64,000 bases of DNA from Bosea beijingensis (GTDB taxonomy: Bacteria; Pseudomonadota; Alphaproteobacteria; Rhizobiales; Beijerinckiaceae): the NCBI RefSeq assembly GCF_030758975.1, contig NZ_CP132359.1, positions 4,525,528 through 4,589,527 on the forward strand, in the 5' to 3' direction. The notes beneath the pieces are model-generated. The model was not told the DNA's origin. It searched no databases and saw only the letters and a program-made list of their open reading frames with translations. This document shows, piece by piece, positions 51,506 through 62,747 of the stretch (position 1 is the stretch's first letter; every line of letters starts with the position of its first letter). The position numbers and the translations under genes were made by a program.

Positions 51506-51798
51506 TTTGTCCTCCATGTTCGGCCCCGTCCTGTCGCAGCTTCCGGATGGAGGCCCGCGGGACGGCTTTTTGGCAGTCGATTGCGTGGTCTGGCTTGCTC
51601 TTGCCGGCATGCGACGCAGCGCACATGCCAAAAGAGATCGGGCGCGGGTTTCCCCACGCCGGACGGTGCTCGATAGTCGCAAGGCCGGGTGAGGTCAAGC
51701 GAAAGCGGCTGTGAAGAGTGGATTTCTCTGGGTAGTAAGGCTTGCCCCCTGGGCGCGGCTTGTGTAACAAGCGCCTCGCTTCGACCGAAGGCGACCGC

Positions 51799-51888
51799 GG
51801 ACAGGTGGCAGAGTGGTTGAATGCACCGCACTCGAAATGCGGCATACCTGCAAGGGTATCGGGGGTTCAAATCCCTCCCTGTCCGCCA
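51799..51888 (+). tRNA. tRNA-Ser (anticodon CGA)
   Basis: The acceptor stem GGACAGG pairs with CCTGTCC. The anticodon stem CCGCA/TGCGG carries the loop CTCGAAA with anticodon CGA. A long variable arm typical of class II tRNAs follows. The T-loop is GTTCAAATC. The CCA end is encoded (51886-51888). It decodes UCG serine codons. Confidence 0.97.
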
Positions 51889-52025
51889 CTTCCTCGCGCT
51901 AACAAATTGAAATCGTTAGCGTCATTCTGGCGCTTCGGCGCGCTTCCTCGATTTATCCCCCACTTTCTCGAAGGCATGGACGGAAGCCGGCAAACGCAGA
52001 CGGCTTGGCGTCAAAGGAAACTCCA

Positions 52026-52304
52026 ATGGCGAAGCGCTCAAAGTCAAAAGCCCTGGAAGCTGAATTCACGATGTTCGATGTCGTCTATGAGGATGGCTCA
52101 AGGACCTCGAACCGACGTGTTCCGACCGAATTGCTCGGCGGATTGGATGGCGATGAGCCTGCGCGCGACGCGATAGCCGAGCAGGATCGGATCATTTCGG
52201 AAAAATCCGGCAAGCCTCCGCTGGCGATTACGACGCTGACCCGGTCGACGAAGTCGGCCGCGGAACCGGCCAAGGATGATCGCAAGAAGCGGGCCTTACG
52301 ATAG
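52026..52304 (+). CDS. Small conserved hypothetical protein
   Basis: The 92-residue basic-ended protein starts MAKRSKSKALEAEFTMFDVV. A central segment YEDGSRTSNRRVPTELLGGL looks like a small beta-strand unit, and a lysine-rich C terminus follows. GGAAA lies before the ATG at 52026. Proteins like this are scattered in alphaproteobacteria without known function. It lies between tRNA-Ser and the M20 peptidase gene, which runs the other way. Confidence 0.7.
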   Translation: MAKRSKSKALEAEFTMFDVVYEDGSRTSNRRVPTELLGGLDGDEPARDAIAEQDRIISEKSGKPPLAITTLTRSTKSAAEPAKDDRKKRALR

Positions 52305-52500
52305 GAAGCTTCCGTTTCGCTTCAGGCGATGCCCATCTCCTTGGCGAAGCGCCGGGCGGACGTCATATCCCGCAACCCGGGCGCTCGTTCGGGGCGGCAC
52401 GAAACGAACGGGCCGGGACCCCATGAGCCTCATCCGAAGGGCCACGCGCGGGTCCGCGTAGGGGCCTCGGCAGACCGAGCCCGTCGCCGCGGCCGTGCGG

Positions 52501-53637
52501 TCAATCCGCAAGCCGCGCGAGCAGGCCGGCGATCAGGCGGGTGCGCCGGGCAAGGCTGTCCACCTCGATATGCTCTTCCAGCGTGTGATAGCCGGCGCCG
52601 AGCAGGCTGAGGCCGTCGAGCGAGGGGATACGGGCCGCACCGGTGAAATTGGCATCCGAGCCGCCGCCGGCCGAGGCATGGCTGAGGTCCCAGCCAAGCT
52701 CAGCCGCTATGCTGCGTGCCTGCCGGTAGAGCGCCATCGTGCCTTCGTCCGGTTCCCAGACCGGGCGGGTTACGCCGCGCTCGACCGTGAAGCCTGTGCC
52801 GTCGGCCTCGCGCTGCGACAGAGCTAACATTCGCTCGACGCCGCGATCGAGATCGTCCTGCCGCTTGGCCATGCTCAGCGCCTCGGCCCGGCAGGATGTC
52901 GGTACGCAATTGACCCATTGCCCGCCCTGGATCACGCCGACCGAGAAGGTGCAGTCCTCGCCGGTCATCCCTTCGATGGCAAGGAGCTGCCGGGCCATCA
53001 TGCTGATGGCGGAACGCCCGTCCTTCAGGCGTGAGCCAGCATGGCTCGGCCGGCCCTCGGCTGCGAGATTGAAGCGGGCGATGGCATAGCGCCCGGTGAC
53101 GACGCCGTCGCCCGGCTGGCCGGGCTCCGGCACCAGCACATAGCGGTGGCGCCGCGCCTCCTCCATGATCAGCTCGCGCGTACCGGGGCTGCCGATCTCC
53201 TCGTCCGAGGTGTAGAGCACCGTGATCGGCAGCGGCGTTGCGACGCCTGCCTTTGCCAGCGCGATGATCGCCTGCAGCCCGGCATAGGCCCCGCCCTTCA
53301 TGTCGAGAATGCCCGGCCCGTAGCAACGTCCGCCATCGCGGCGGAAGGGCAGCTTCGCCAGCGTCCCGACCGGATGCACCGTGTCGAGATGCGACATCAC
53401 CAGAATGCCGGGCTCGCCCTGGCGCGGATGCGGGAACGTCGCGCGCACGCAGTCGCCGAGCCCCTCAGGTCCGGGGATGCGGGTGATGGTCGCGCCGGCC
53501 GCCGCGGTATCGGCAGCGGCGAGGTCCATCATCCGGTTGACGGCGGCGGGATCGAAAGTCGGGCTCTCACACTCGATCCAGGGGCGCAGGCCCGCGAGCA
53601 TGGCCTCGGTGTCGAGCGGCAGGCGGGCGAGATCCAT
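52501..53637 (-). CDS. M20-family metallopeptidase (glutamate carboxypeptidase-like)
   Basis: The 378-residue protein has the M20 di-zinc pattern. VMSHLDTVHPVG carries the first His and catalytic Asp, ILDMKGGAY the bridging Asp, and TSDEEIGSPG the catalytic Glu and metal Glu. GSDANFTGAARIP is near the C terminus. The dimerisation domain has the FNLAAEGRPSHAGSRLKDGRSAI stretch. It hydrolyses a peptide, N-acyl amino acid or carbamoyl-type bond. It follows the amidohydrolase gene by 11 bases in the same operon. Confidence 0.92.
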   Translation of the reverse strand: MDLARLPLDTEAMLAGLRPWIECESPTFDPAAVNRMMDLAAADTAAAGATITRIPGPEGLGDCVRATFPHPRQGEPGILVMSHLDTVHPVGTLAKLPFRRDGGRCYGPGILDMKGGAYAGLQAIIALAKAGVATPLPITVLYTSDEEIGSPGTRELIMEEARRHRYVLVPEPGQPGDGVVTGRYAIARFNLAAEGRPSHAGSRLKDGRSAISMMARQLLAIEGMTGEDCTFSVGVIQGGQWVNCVPTSCRAEALSMAKRQDDLDRGVERMLALSQREADGTGFTVERGVTRPVWEPDEGTMALYRQARSIAAELGWDLSHASAGGGSDANFTGAARIPSLDGLSLLGAGYHTLEEHIEVDSLARRTRLIAGLLARLAD

Positions 53638-53648
53638 GATGTCGGCCC

Positions 53649-54809
53649 TCAGGCAGCGGTGCGGGTTTCGACGAGCCGGGCCAGCAGGCTGGCGCCAACC
53701 GGCAGGATACCGTCGTCGAGGACATAGGACGGATTATGCACCGGCACCGTGCCGGCATGGCCGACCCAGGCATAGGCGCCGGGCACGACGCGCAGCATGT
53801 CGGCGAAATCCTCGCTGCCCATCAGCGGCTTGCCGTCGGTCAGCACGCCCTCGCTGCCGACGATCTCGGCGGCTACGGCGAGGACGGCGTCGGTCTGCGC
53901 CTCGTGATTGACCAGCACGTTGAAGATGTTGCGGATATCGACCTCGATGGTGACGCCGAAGCTTGCCGCCGTGCCGGCGGCAATCTCGCGCATGCGGTCG
54001 CGGACCAGCGCGCCGATCTCCGGCGAGAAGGTCCGGATCGTGCCGGCCAGCACCGCCTCCTCCGGGATAACGTTATAGGCCGAGCCGGCATGGATCTGCG
54101 TGATCGAGAGCACGGCGGCCTCGCGCGGATCGGCATTGCGGCTGACGATGGTCTGCAGCGCATTGGCGAGGCTCATCGCCACGACGATCGGATCGCGCCC
54201 CATATGCGGCATGGCGCCATGGCTGCCGCGGCCGGTGATCTTGATGTCGAAGAAATCGGCGCCGGCCATGGCGGGGCCGGGGAAGATCGAGATCTGGCCG
54301 GGATCGAGATCGGGCGAATTGTGAAGCCCATAGATCTCGTCGCAGGGGAAGCGCTCGAACAGCTTCTCGGCGATCATGCTGCGCGCGCCGCCGAGCCCTT
54401 CCTCGGCCGGCTGGAAGACGAAGACGGCCGTGCCCTTGAAGCCGCGATTCTCGGCAAGGTAGCGGGCCGCGCCGAGCAGCATGGTGGTGTGTCCATCATG
54501 GCCGCAGGCATGCATCTTGCCGGCGACGGTCGAGCGCCAGGGCAGGTTGGTGATCTCCTGGATCGGCAGCGCGTCCATGTCGGCACGCAAGCCGATGCGG
54601 CGGCCCGGCCCGCCGGTGCCGTGGAGGATGCCGACCAGGCCGGTCTTGCCGATGCCGCGATGGACCTCGATGCCCCAGGCGGCGAGCTTCTCCGCGACGA
54701 TGCTGGAGGTGCGCACTTCCTCGAAGCCGATCTCGGGATGGGCATGGAGATCGCGGCGGATGGCGACGAGCTCGTCCGTGAAGGACAGGATCTCAGGCAG
54801 GGCGGGCAT
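53649..54809 (-). CDS. M20-family amidohydrolase (hippuricase/IAA-amino-acid hydrolase type)
   Basis: The 386-residue protein begins with the RRDLHAHPEIGFEE motif of this subfamily. ACGHDGHTTMLLGAARYL (metal-binding His and Asp) and QPAEEGLGGARSMI (catalytic and metal Glu) follow, then KITGRGSHGAMPHMGRDPIVVA with the bridging His. A GSEDFADML segment near the end closes the site. Members cleave N-acyl or amide bonds of amino acids. GGAG precedes the ATG at 54809. It lies between the M81 and M20 genes with short gaps. Confidence 0.93.
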   Translation of the reverse strand: MPALPEILSFTDELVAIRRDLHAHPEIGFEEVRTSSIVAEKLAAWGIEVHRGIGKTGLVGILHGTGGPGRRIGLRADMDALPIQEITNLPWRSTVAGKMHACGHDGHTTMLLGAARYLAENRGFKGTAVFVFQPAEEGLGGARSMIAEKLFERFPCDEIYGLHNSPDLDPGQISIFPGPAMAGADFFDIKITGRGSHGAMPHMGRDPIVVAMSLANALQTIVSRNADPREAAVLSITQIHAGSAYNVIPEEAVLAGTIRTFSPEIGALVRDRMREIAAGTAASFGVTIEVDIRNIFNVLVNHEAQTDAVLAVAAEIVGSEGVLTDGKPLMGSEDFADMLRVVPGAYAWVGHAGTVPVHNPSYVLDDGILPVGASLLARLVETRTAA

Positions 54810-54831
54810 GGCGGCTCCAGAAGTCGGATGT

Positions 54832-56331
54832 TCAGGCGAAGGGTTGGCCGAGGGGCGAGGTGCGCAGGCCGGGACGCAAACGGCGCCAGGGCAGGGCGGC
54901 CGGATCGACCGGCATCGGCCCCGGTGCGGCGCAGACAAGGATCGTCTCGGCGATCGGTTCGAAATCGGCGCGAAAATGCACCGAGCTCTTGTTGACGAGG
55001 ATGGCCTGCTCGGTCGGCTCGATCCCGACTTGCCGGTACATCGCCTGATCGGCCATCTGCGCCTTGCGCGAGCCGACGACGATGCGGACATCGCCGATGC
55101 GCAGGCAGGCGCTCGGCCCCAGATTCATGCGCGATCCCCCGTAGAACGGGCCCGGCGCGATGAAGCGCCCGTCCGACAGCTTCTCGACCAGAAACTCGCC
55201 GTCGAGCGGCTTGTCGCCGGGGATGCCGGATTTCGCGCCGAGCGACAGCGCGATCGTACTGCCTTCACCGGCGGCATGCGCGGCTTGGGCTGCAGCAGGA
55301 TCGACGATGACGCCGATGGCAGCGCGCTCAGCGCCGCCCTGCACCAGGGCATGGGCCATGCCCATCGTGTCCGAATCGCCGCCGGCGCCGGGATTGTCCT
55401 GCGTATCGGAGATGACGACGGGCTTGGTCGCCGTCCCGGCTAGCCGCATCGCCTCCGCCACGCCGTCCTCGGGCGAGAAGACCCGGCCTTTGAAGGCGGC
55501 TTCGCTCGCCATCACGCGAGCCAGCACGGCATCGGCCGCACGGTCGGCATCGGCCTGCGTCGCGCCATAGGCCAGCACGGTCGCGCCGCAATCGGGGAAA
55601 TCCGCGGCCGGGAAGCCGGGCAGGAAGGACAGCGTCGGCACGGCCGGGCCTTCGAGCGCGGCGAGCTCGGCATAAATGGTGCGGCAGGGCTCCATCGCCG
55701 TCGCCTGCCAGGCGATGGGGATGAGATAGGGTACCTGCCGGAAGGCCTTTGCCGGGCGGGCGCCCGTCTCGATCAATTGCGCCAGCACATCGGTCGTGCG
55801 GCTGCCGGTCAGGGCCATGTCGACATGCGGATAGGTGCGGTAGGCCACGAGCGCATCGGCCATCGCCATCATCAATGGCGTGACATTGCCATGCAGGTCG
55901 AGGCTGACGACGAGCGGAACGTCCGGGCCGATCGCGGCGCGCACCCGCCGCAGCAATTCGCCTTCGCCGTCATCGTGGCCCTCGGTGACCATGGCGCCGT
56001 GCAGGTCGAGATAAACGCCGTCCAGCGGCAGCGCCGCAGCGAGGCGCTCGACCAGCTCGCCGGCGATGGCTTCGAAGGCCTCTGTCGTGACATGGGCGGA
56101 GGGGCTTGCCGCGCACCAGAGCGTCGGCACGATCTCCCAATCCCGGCCGCGGGCGCTGTCGACGAAGCCGGCCGCGCCGACATTGACGTTCTGCACGGCC
56201 GCAGAGATCGCCTCCTCGCGCGCCAGCGGCGGCCAGCCGCCGCCCTGCAGGAAGGCCTCCATTCCGGCCATGCTGGGCGCGAAGGTGTTGGTCTCGTGCA
56301 GAAATCCGCCAAATGCGATGCGACGCGGCAT
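54832..56331 (-). CDS. M81-family metallopeptidase (MlrC-like)
   Basis: The 499-residue protein opens with IAFGGFLHETNTFAP, the M81 signature. Later parts are DLHGAMVTEGHDDGEGELLRRVRAAIG, SLDLHGNVTPLMM, YRTYPHVDMALTG and VISDTQDNPGAGGDSDTMGMAHALV, with several metal-ligand candidates. The founding member degrades linearised microcystin; most bacterial members act on unknown peptides. It is the first gene of the M81-M20-M20 operon. No transporter is adjacent. Confidence 0.92.
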   Translation of the reverse strand: MPRRIAFGGFLHETNTFAPSMAGMEAFLQGGGWPPLAREEAISAAVQNVNVGAAGFVDSARGRDWEIVPTLWCAASPSAHVTTEAFEAIAGELVERLAAALPLDGVYLDLHGAMVTEGHDDGEGELLRRVRAAIGPDVPLVVSLDLHGNVTPLMMAMADALVAYRTYPHVDMALTGSRTTDVLAQLIETGARPAKAFRQVPYLIPIAWQATAMEPCRTIYAELAALEGPAVPTLSFLPGFPAADFPDCGATVLAYGATQADADRAADAVLARVMASEAAFKGRVFSPEDGVAEAMRLAGTATKPVVISDTQDNPGAGGDSDTMGMAHALVQGGAERAAIGVIVDPAAAQAAHAAGEGSTIALSLGAKSGIPGDKPLDGEFLVEKLSDGRFIAPGPFYGGSRMNLGPSACLRIGDVRIVVGSRKAQMADQAMYRQVGIEPTEQAILVNKSSVHFRADFEPIAETILVCAAPGPMPVDPAALPWRRLRPGLRTSPLGQPFA

Positions 56332-56599
56332 GGGGCCTCCCCTCGGCTGGCGCCGAGGTAATCACAGGCGGCCGTGCTCTCCAACACGCAAAAGCGCCGG
56401 CCCGGGCATGGCCAAATGGTGGGGCTGCGCTCGGCCGGCCGGTGCTCAGAGGAGGGCCGCCAAGACCCCCGCAAGCCGCAAGCGAAGTGGGGCGCAAAAC
56501 TAACCCAACATGCGGATACGTGCCTGCGACGTCGAATGGGGTTGAACCGATCCGGAGGTTTACGCCTTAATCGCCCTTCCCACAGCAAGGAGGCAACCA

Positions 56600-56809
56600 A
56601 TGAGATTGGCGCTCGCCATCATCACCTTGGCTCTCACCGGCTGCAACGGCACGCCGGAATCCAACCACCCCGTGCGGGACTACACGGTCGGCACGGCCGA
56701 ATGCTCGAAATTCGGCTGGGGCACGGCCCAGATGGCCGAATGCCTCGACCGCGCCGCCGAGCGACAGTCGGCGACGGTTTCGCAGGGTCGCTCCGGCGAA
56801 GCCGGTTAA
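56600..56809 (+). CDS. Tiny predicted lipoprotein
   Basis: The 69-residue protein starts MRLALAIITLALTGCNG, a lipoprotein signal with lipobox LTGC (Cys14). The mature part holds TAECSKFGWGTAQMAECLDRAAE, with two cysteines. AAGGAGG lies before the ATG. It probably sits in the envelope. The function is unknown. Confidence 0.75.
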   Translation: MRLALAIITLALTGCNGTPESNHPVRDYTVGTAECSKFGWGTAQMAECLDRAAERQSATVSQGRSGEAG

Positions 56810-56892
56810 GCTTGCAACGAAGGCTGCGCTGGGGGCATCCCCCTTCGCAGGCAGGGTTGCGCGCCGCCGGCAGGCGCGGCAAAGATGGGCCC

Positions 56893-57174
56893 ATGATCAG
56901 GATCTCGATTGTCGCCAGCGTGGTTGCCGTTTTGGCCGCCGGCTGCGTTTCATCCCGCCCCCAGCCGGTCGCGCAGCCCGCGGCGGTTCCCGCCAAGCAT
57001 ATCGTTCGCGAGGGCGCGCAGCTCGTGCTGCCCGACGGCACGCGGGTCACGCCGGACTATACCGGCGGCTTTACGCTGCCGAACGGGGACTATGTGAAGC
57101 GCGAGCGCGGGGCGCTGGTGCTGCCCACGGGCGCGCGTTGCCAGCCCAGCCCGAACGGCTACGCCTGCCCCTGA
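56893..57174 (+). CDS. Small predicted lipoprotein with repeated short motifs
   Basis: The 93-residue protein has a lipoprotein signal (ISIVASVVAVLAAGC, Cys18) and a proline-rich spacer. Two similar strands follow (REGAQLVLPDGTRVTPDYTGGF and RERGALVLPTGARCQP), which look like an internal repeat. The C-terminal cysteines of RCQPSPNGYACP may form a disulfide. It is probably an envelope lipoprotein of unknown role. Confidence 0.7.
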   Translation: MIRISIVASVVAVLAAGCVSSRPQPVAQPAAVPAKHIVREGAQLVLPDGTRVTPDYTGGFTLPNGDYVKRERGALVLPTGARCQPSPNGYACP

Positions 57175-57205
57175 CGGACCGGCGCGGGGGGGCCCTGTCC
57201 GGGCG

Positions 57206-57418
57206 TCAGTTCGCGCTTGAGGCCTGGCGGGATTTTTTCGCCGTTCCGGCGGCGGAATCGTCGGATTCGTCGAGGACGTGGTTGTGGCTGCGGAAGGCCC
57301 AGATTTCCTTGGCGGCTTCCCAGTGCTCGCGGTCGCGGCCCTCGGGCTGGCCGTCCTTGATCCAGAGCCCGTAGGCAATCTTCCGGATTTCGTGCTGGGT
57401 CTTGTCGTCCTGCTTCAT
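57206..57418 (-). CDS. DUF2934-family protein
   Basis: The 70-residue protein contains the DUF2934 core (EIRKIAYGLWIKDGQPEGRDREHWEAAKEIW), a short helical motif of unknown function common in rhizobia and relatives. The ATG at 57418 is the natural start, as the core follows soon after; the frame is open to 57451. A polar tail rich in Ser and Ala ends it. Confidence 0.85.
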   Translation of the reverse strand: MKQDDKTQHEIRKIAYGLWIKDGQPEGRDREHWEAAKEIWAFRSHNHVLDESDDSAAGTAKKSRQASSAN

Positions 57419-57565
57419 GTCTCGCCTCCATGATCGCTCCCCGAAGCGCATCGGGGAATCCTGGTTTCGGAGAGGGTGACGGCCTTGCCGTGTAGAGGAA
57501 CAACCACGGATCGACCGGGGTGTTCCCGCGCGCGATGAAAGATCCGCCCGGAGCGGGCGGGATAG

Positions 57566-58588
57566 TCAGGCCTTTGCTGTGGCCATCTCCGCTTCGCCGG
57601 TCGTTTCGGTTTTCGGCTGGAGAGGACGGCGGGCATAGCGCTGGGCCAGAACCGCGCAGGCGAAGAGCTGAGCCTGGTGGAACAGCATCAGCGGCAGCAC
57701 GATCAGGCCGAGCGCCTGGCCGGGGAACAGGATATTCGCCATCGGGATGCCGCTCGCCATGCTCTTCTTCGAGCCGCAGAAGACGATGGCGATCTCGTCC
57801 TCCTTCGAGAAGCCGAGGCGCCGGCTGGCGAAGGTCGTGATCGCCAGCACAGCGGCGAGCAGAGCGACATCGAGTGCGATGACGAGGCCGAGATCGGCGA
57901 GCGTGACCTGCGACCAGATGCCGGCGACCATGCCCTCGCTGAAGGCGGCGTAGACGACGAGCAGGATCGAGCCGCGATCGACCAGCGAGATCGGCGCCTT
58001 GTGGCGTTGCAGGAACGGCCCGATCAAGCGGCGCAGCAATTGCCCGACGAGGAAGGGCAGCAGCAATTGCAGGGCGATGCTTTCGACGGCGCGCGTGCTG
58101 AAGCCGCCGCCTTTCGAATCGAGCAGCAGCACGACCAGCAGCGGCGTCAGCACCATCCCGAAGAGGTTGGAGACCGAGGCGCTGCACAGGGCCGCCGCGA
58201 CATTGCCGCGCGCGATCGAGGTGAAGGCGATCGAGGATTGCACGGTCGAGGGCAGGATGCAGACGAAGATCAGCCCGGCGATCAGTTCCGATGGCAGGAC
58301 GCCGGCGAAGACACGAGCAAGCACAAGGCCGAGGATCGGAAACAACACATAGGTGCTGGCGAAGACCAGCGATTGCAGGCGCCAATGCAGCAGACCTTCC
58401 CAGACCGCAGCCGGCGACAGCCTCGCGCCATAGAGGAAGAACAGCAGCGCGACGGCGATCGAGACGGCGTCATTGGCGATCACCGCGCCTTCGCCATGCG
58501 CCGGGAACACGGCCGCGATCGCGACGGTCGCCATCAAAGCGATCAGGTAGGGATCGATGCCGAAGCGGGCGAGGGTGCGGCGGATCAT
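57566..58588 (-). CDS. Bile acid:sodium symporter-like transporter (SBF-like)
   Basis: The 340-residue protein has about ten hydrophobic helices. Family segments include LFFLYGARLSPAAVWEGLLHWRLQ, VCILPSTVQSSIAFTSIARGNVAAALCSASVSNLFG and IVFCGSKKSMASGIPMANILFPG. The group resembles the ASBT/SBF-like symporters, which move organic anions with sodium; the natural substrate is not known. It is divergent from the LysR gene with 88 bases between, so it is probably the regulator's target. Confidence 0.88.
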   Translation of the reverse strand: MIRRTLARFGIDPYLIALMATVAIAAVFPAHGEGAVIANDAVSIAVALLFFLYGARLSPAAVWEGLLHWRLQSLVFASTYVLFPILGLVLARVFAGVLPSELIAGLIFVCILPSTVQSSIAFTSIARGNVAAALCSASVSNLFGMVLTPLLVVLLLDSKGGGFSTRAVESIALQLLLPFLVGQLLRRLIGPFLQRHKAPISLVDRGSILLVVYAAFSEGMVAGIWSQVTLADLGLVIALDVALLAAVLAITTFASRRLGFSKEDEIAIVFCGSKKSMASGIPMANILFPGQALGLIVLPLMLFHQAQLFACAVLAQRYARRPLQPKTETTGEAEMATAKA

Positions 58589-58666
58589 CTGCGGTCCTTG
58601 TGGCGGAGTGCCGCGTTGTAATCCCAGCCACGTTCATTTTGATCCCGACTGATGCGGATATCGGCT

Positions 58667-58678
58667 ATGATGTATCAT
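58667..58678. promoter_or_regulatory. Palindrome at the lysR start codon
   Basis: ATGAT-GT-ATCAT, a perfect 5-base inverted repeat that overlaps the LysR start ATG at 58677. It sits 79 bases upstream of the symporter start. It could be an autoregulatory LysR site, though it lacks the full T-N11-A frame. Confidence 0.35.
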
Positions 58679-59578
58679 GATGAGCACCAATTCCGATCCG
58701 AAGCCCCTCGATCCGATCCTCATGCAAAGCTTCCTGAAGGTCTGCGAGACGCTGAGTTTCACCGAGGCTGCTCGCCAGCTCGGTCTGCGCCAATCCTCGG
58801 TGAGCCAGCATGTCGCGCGGCTGGAGAAGCGCCTGGGCCGGCGCCTGCTGGAGCGCGACACCCATGGCGTGCGGCCGACGCCGGATGCGGACGCGATCCT
58901 GCCCTTCGCCCGGCAGGCGCTCGAAGCGGGGCAAAGAATCGAGCGCTATCTTGCGGGATCGACCCTGCGCGGGCGGCTCAGGCTCGGGGTCTCCGAGGAT
59001 TTCGCCTATACGGCGCTGCCGGAGATCCTGGCTGCCTTCGCCATGCAGCATCATGCGATCGATCTGGAATTGACGGTCGGCCTCAGCGGCCTGCTCTACG
59101 AGCAATATGACGCGGGCGACCTCGACCTGATCTTCGCCAAGCGGCGCAAGGGCGATGCGCGCGGCGAGGTCGCCTGGCAGGAGCGCCTCGTCTGGGCCGG
59201 GCGACCCGGCGCGCGGCTGGCCGAGCAGCCGGTCGTGCCGCTCGTGCTCTATCCGCCGCCGAGCATCACGCGCGTCCATGCAATCGAGACGCTGGAGCGG
59301 GCGGGCCGGGCCTGGCGCGTCGCCTGCACCAGCGGCAGCCTTGCGGGCCTGCGCGCGGCGACGGTGGCGGGGCTCGGCATCACCGCGCATTCGGCCCGCC
59401 TGATCCCGCAGGGCCTCGCCGAGGTCGAGCCGCGCGAGGCGCTGCCGCCGCTGGGCACGATCGAGTTCGTCGTCATCGGTGGGCAGTCGCATCAGGCCGC
59501 GGCGCGGGCACTGGCCGACAGCATTCTTTCGAGCGCCGGGCGCCTCATGCCGGAGGCACCGCGCCGCAGCGGGCGCGG

Positions 59579-59582
<4 letters not shown>
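58677..59582 (+). CDS. LysR-family transcriptional regulator
   Basis: The 301-residue protein has an N-terminal winged helix (PILMQSFLKVCETLSFTEAARQLGLRQSSVSQHVARLEKRLG) and a LysR co-inducer-binding domain. In the latter, RLRLGVSEDFAYTALPEIL begins the effector fold. It is divergent from the SBF-like transporter and so probably controls it. Its TAG shares a CTAG palindrome with the convergent macB stop, a four-base overlap of the two genes. ATG ATG at 58677/58680 leaves the exact start uncertain. Confidence 0.93.
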
Positions 59583-61531
<1,949 letters not shown>

Positions 61532-61541
61532 CGCGATCGCC

Positions 61542-62747
61542 TCAGAAACCAAAGGGCGAGCGCCGGGCGCGCGTCGGGCGCGTCGCATCCGGGCCGCCGC
61601 TGCTGCGCGTGGTGACGACGCGCTCGCCCGCCTTCAGGCCGGAGGTGATCTCGACCACGATCTTGTTGTCGAGCCCGGTCGTGACCTTGCGCTGTTCCGA
61701 CTTGCCGTCGGGGCCGAGCACATCGACGAAGGCATTGGGCCCGCGGCGCCGCACCGCGGTCGAGGGAATGGTGACGACGCTCTCGGCCCGCCCGACGATG
61801 ACGGTGACCTGTGCCGTCATCGAGGTCAGCAATCGGCCTTCCGGGTTCGGCACCTCGAACAGCGCGTTGTAGTAGACCGCGCTGGTGCTGGCGGCCGAGG
61901 ACGAGCTGCTCGCGCTGGAGGACGACGTCATGTTCTGCGTCTTCAGCGTATCGGGTGCCGGCTCGACATAGGATATCTTGCCAGGGAAGCGCCGCTCGGG
62001 CGCGCCGAGCACGCTGAAATAGACCTCCTGGCCGGCCTTGACCCGGAGCACGTCGGCTTCCGAGATCTTGGCCTTCACCGTCATGGTCGAAACGTCGCCG
62101 AGCACCACGACCGTCGGCGCGGATTGCACGGCATTCACCGTTTGGCCTTCCTGCGCGACGATGGCCAGCACCGTGCCGGGGCTCGGCGCGGTGATGCGGG
62201 TATAGCCGAGCTTGGCGCGGGCGTCCTCGACCTTCACCTGGCTCGACTGGATCTGCGCATCGAGCGACTCGATCTGGGCGCGGGTCACGCTCACCGTCAT
62301 CTCGGCATTCTCGAAGGCGTCGCGCGAGACGGCGTTCTGCCCGACCATCTGTTTCTGCCGGGCGAGCACGGCCTGGGCATAGGCGAGGCTGGCGCTGCGC
62401 TCGGCGCGCTGGGCCTTGAGGGCGGCCAGATCGGCCTCGGCCGAGCGCAGCGCGTTCTGCTGGGTGATGCCGTCGATCTCGGCGATGAGGTCGCCCGTCG
62501 CGACATTGTCGCCGAGCTTGACCTTCAGGGAGACGATGCGGCCGGTCGCCTGCGCGCCGACGCTGACCTGCCGGACAGGCTCCAGCGCGCCGGAGGCGAG
62601 CACCGCTTCCTCGACATTGCCCATCACCGCTTCGCTGCTCGGCAGGCTCACCGTCTCGGCCGGCGAGGGCTGGCGGGCCTGCCAGACATAGTAGCCGCCG
62701 GCGGCCGCGAGGATCAGGGCGGGAATAAGGAGGCGGCGCAGCCTCAT
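61542..62747 (-). CDS. macA: MacA-type periplasmic adaptor (HlyD family)
   Basis: The 401-residue protein has an N-terminal membrane anchor (RRLLIPALILAAAGGYYVW). A coiled-coil hairpin (~90-190) follows, with LRSAEADLAALKAQRAERSASLAYAQAVLARQKQM. Lipoyl and barrel domains contain ITAPSPGTVLAIVAQEGQTV and later segments. A serine-rich stretch near residue 280 (SSSSASSSSSAAST) is unusual and probably a flexible linker. It links MacB to the NodT channel. Its start overlaps the nodT stop by four bases. Confidence 0.93.
   Translation of the reverse strand: MRLRRLLIPALILAAAGGYYVWQARQPSPAETVSLPSSEAVMGNVEEAVLASGALEPVRQVSVGAQATGRIVSLKVKLGDNVATGDLIAEIDGITQQNALRSAEADLAALKAQRAERSASLAYAQAVLARQKQMVGQNAVSRDAFENAEMTVSVTRAQIESLDAQIQSSQVKVEDARAKLGYTRITAPSPGTVLAIVAQEGQTVNAVQSAPTVVVLGDVSTMTVKAKISEADVLRVKAGQEVYFSVLGAPERRFPGKISYVEPAPDTLKTQNMTSSSSASSSSSAASTSAVYYNALFEVPNPEGRLLTSMTAQVTVIVGRAESVVTIPSTAVRRRGPNAFVDVLGPDGKSEQRKVTTGLDNKIVVEITSGLKAGERVVTTRSSGGPDATRPTRARRSPFGF

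Noticed and set aside
52305..52500. Decayed gene on the minus strand ending near 52323
   Set aside because: A short stretch reads like a protein C terminus (RDMTSARRFAKEMGIA) but is soon blocked by a stop upstream, and it is too short to assign.
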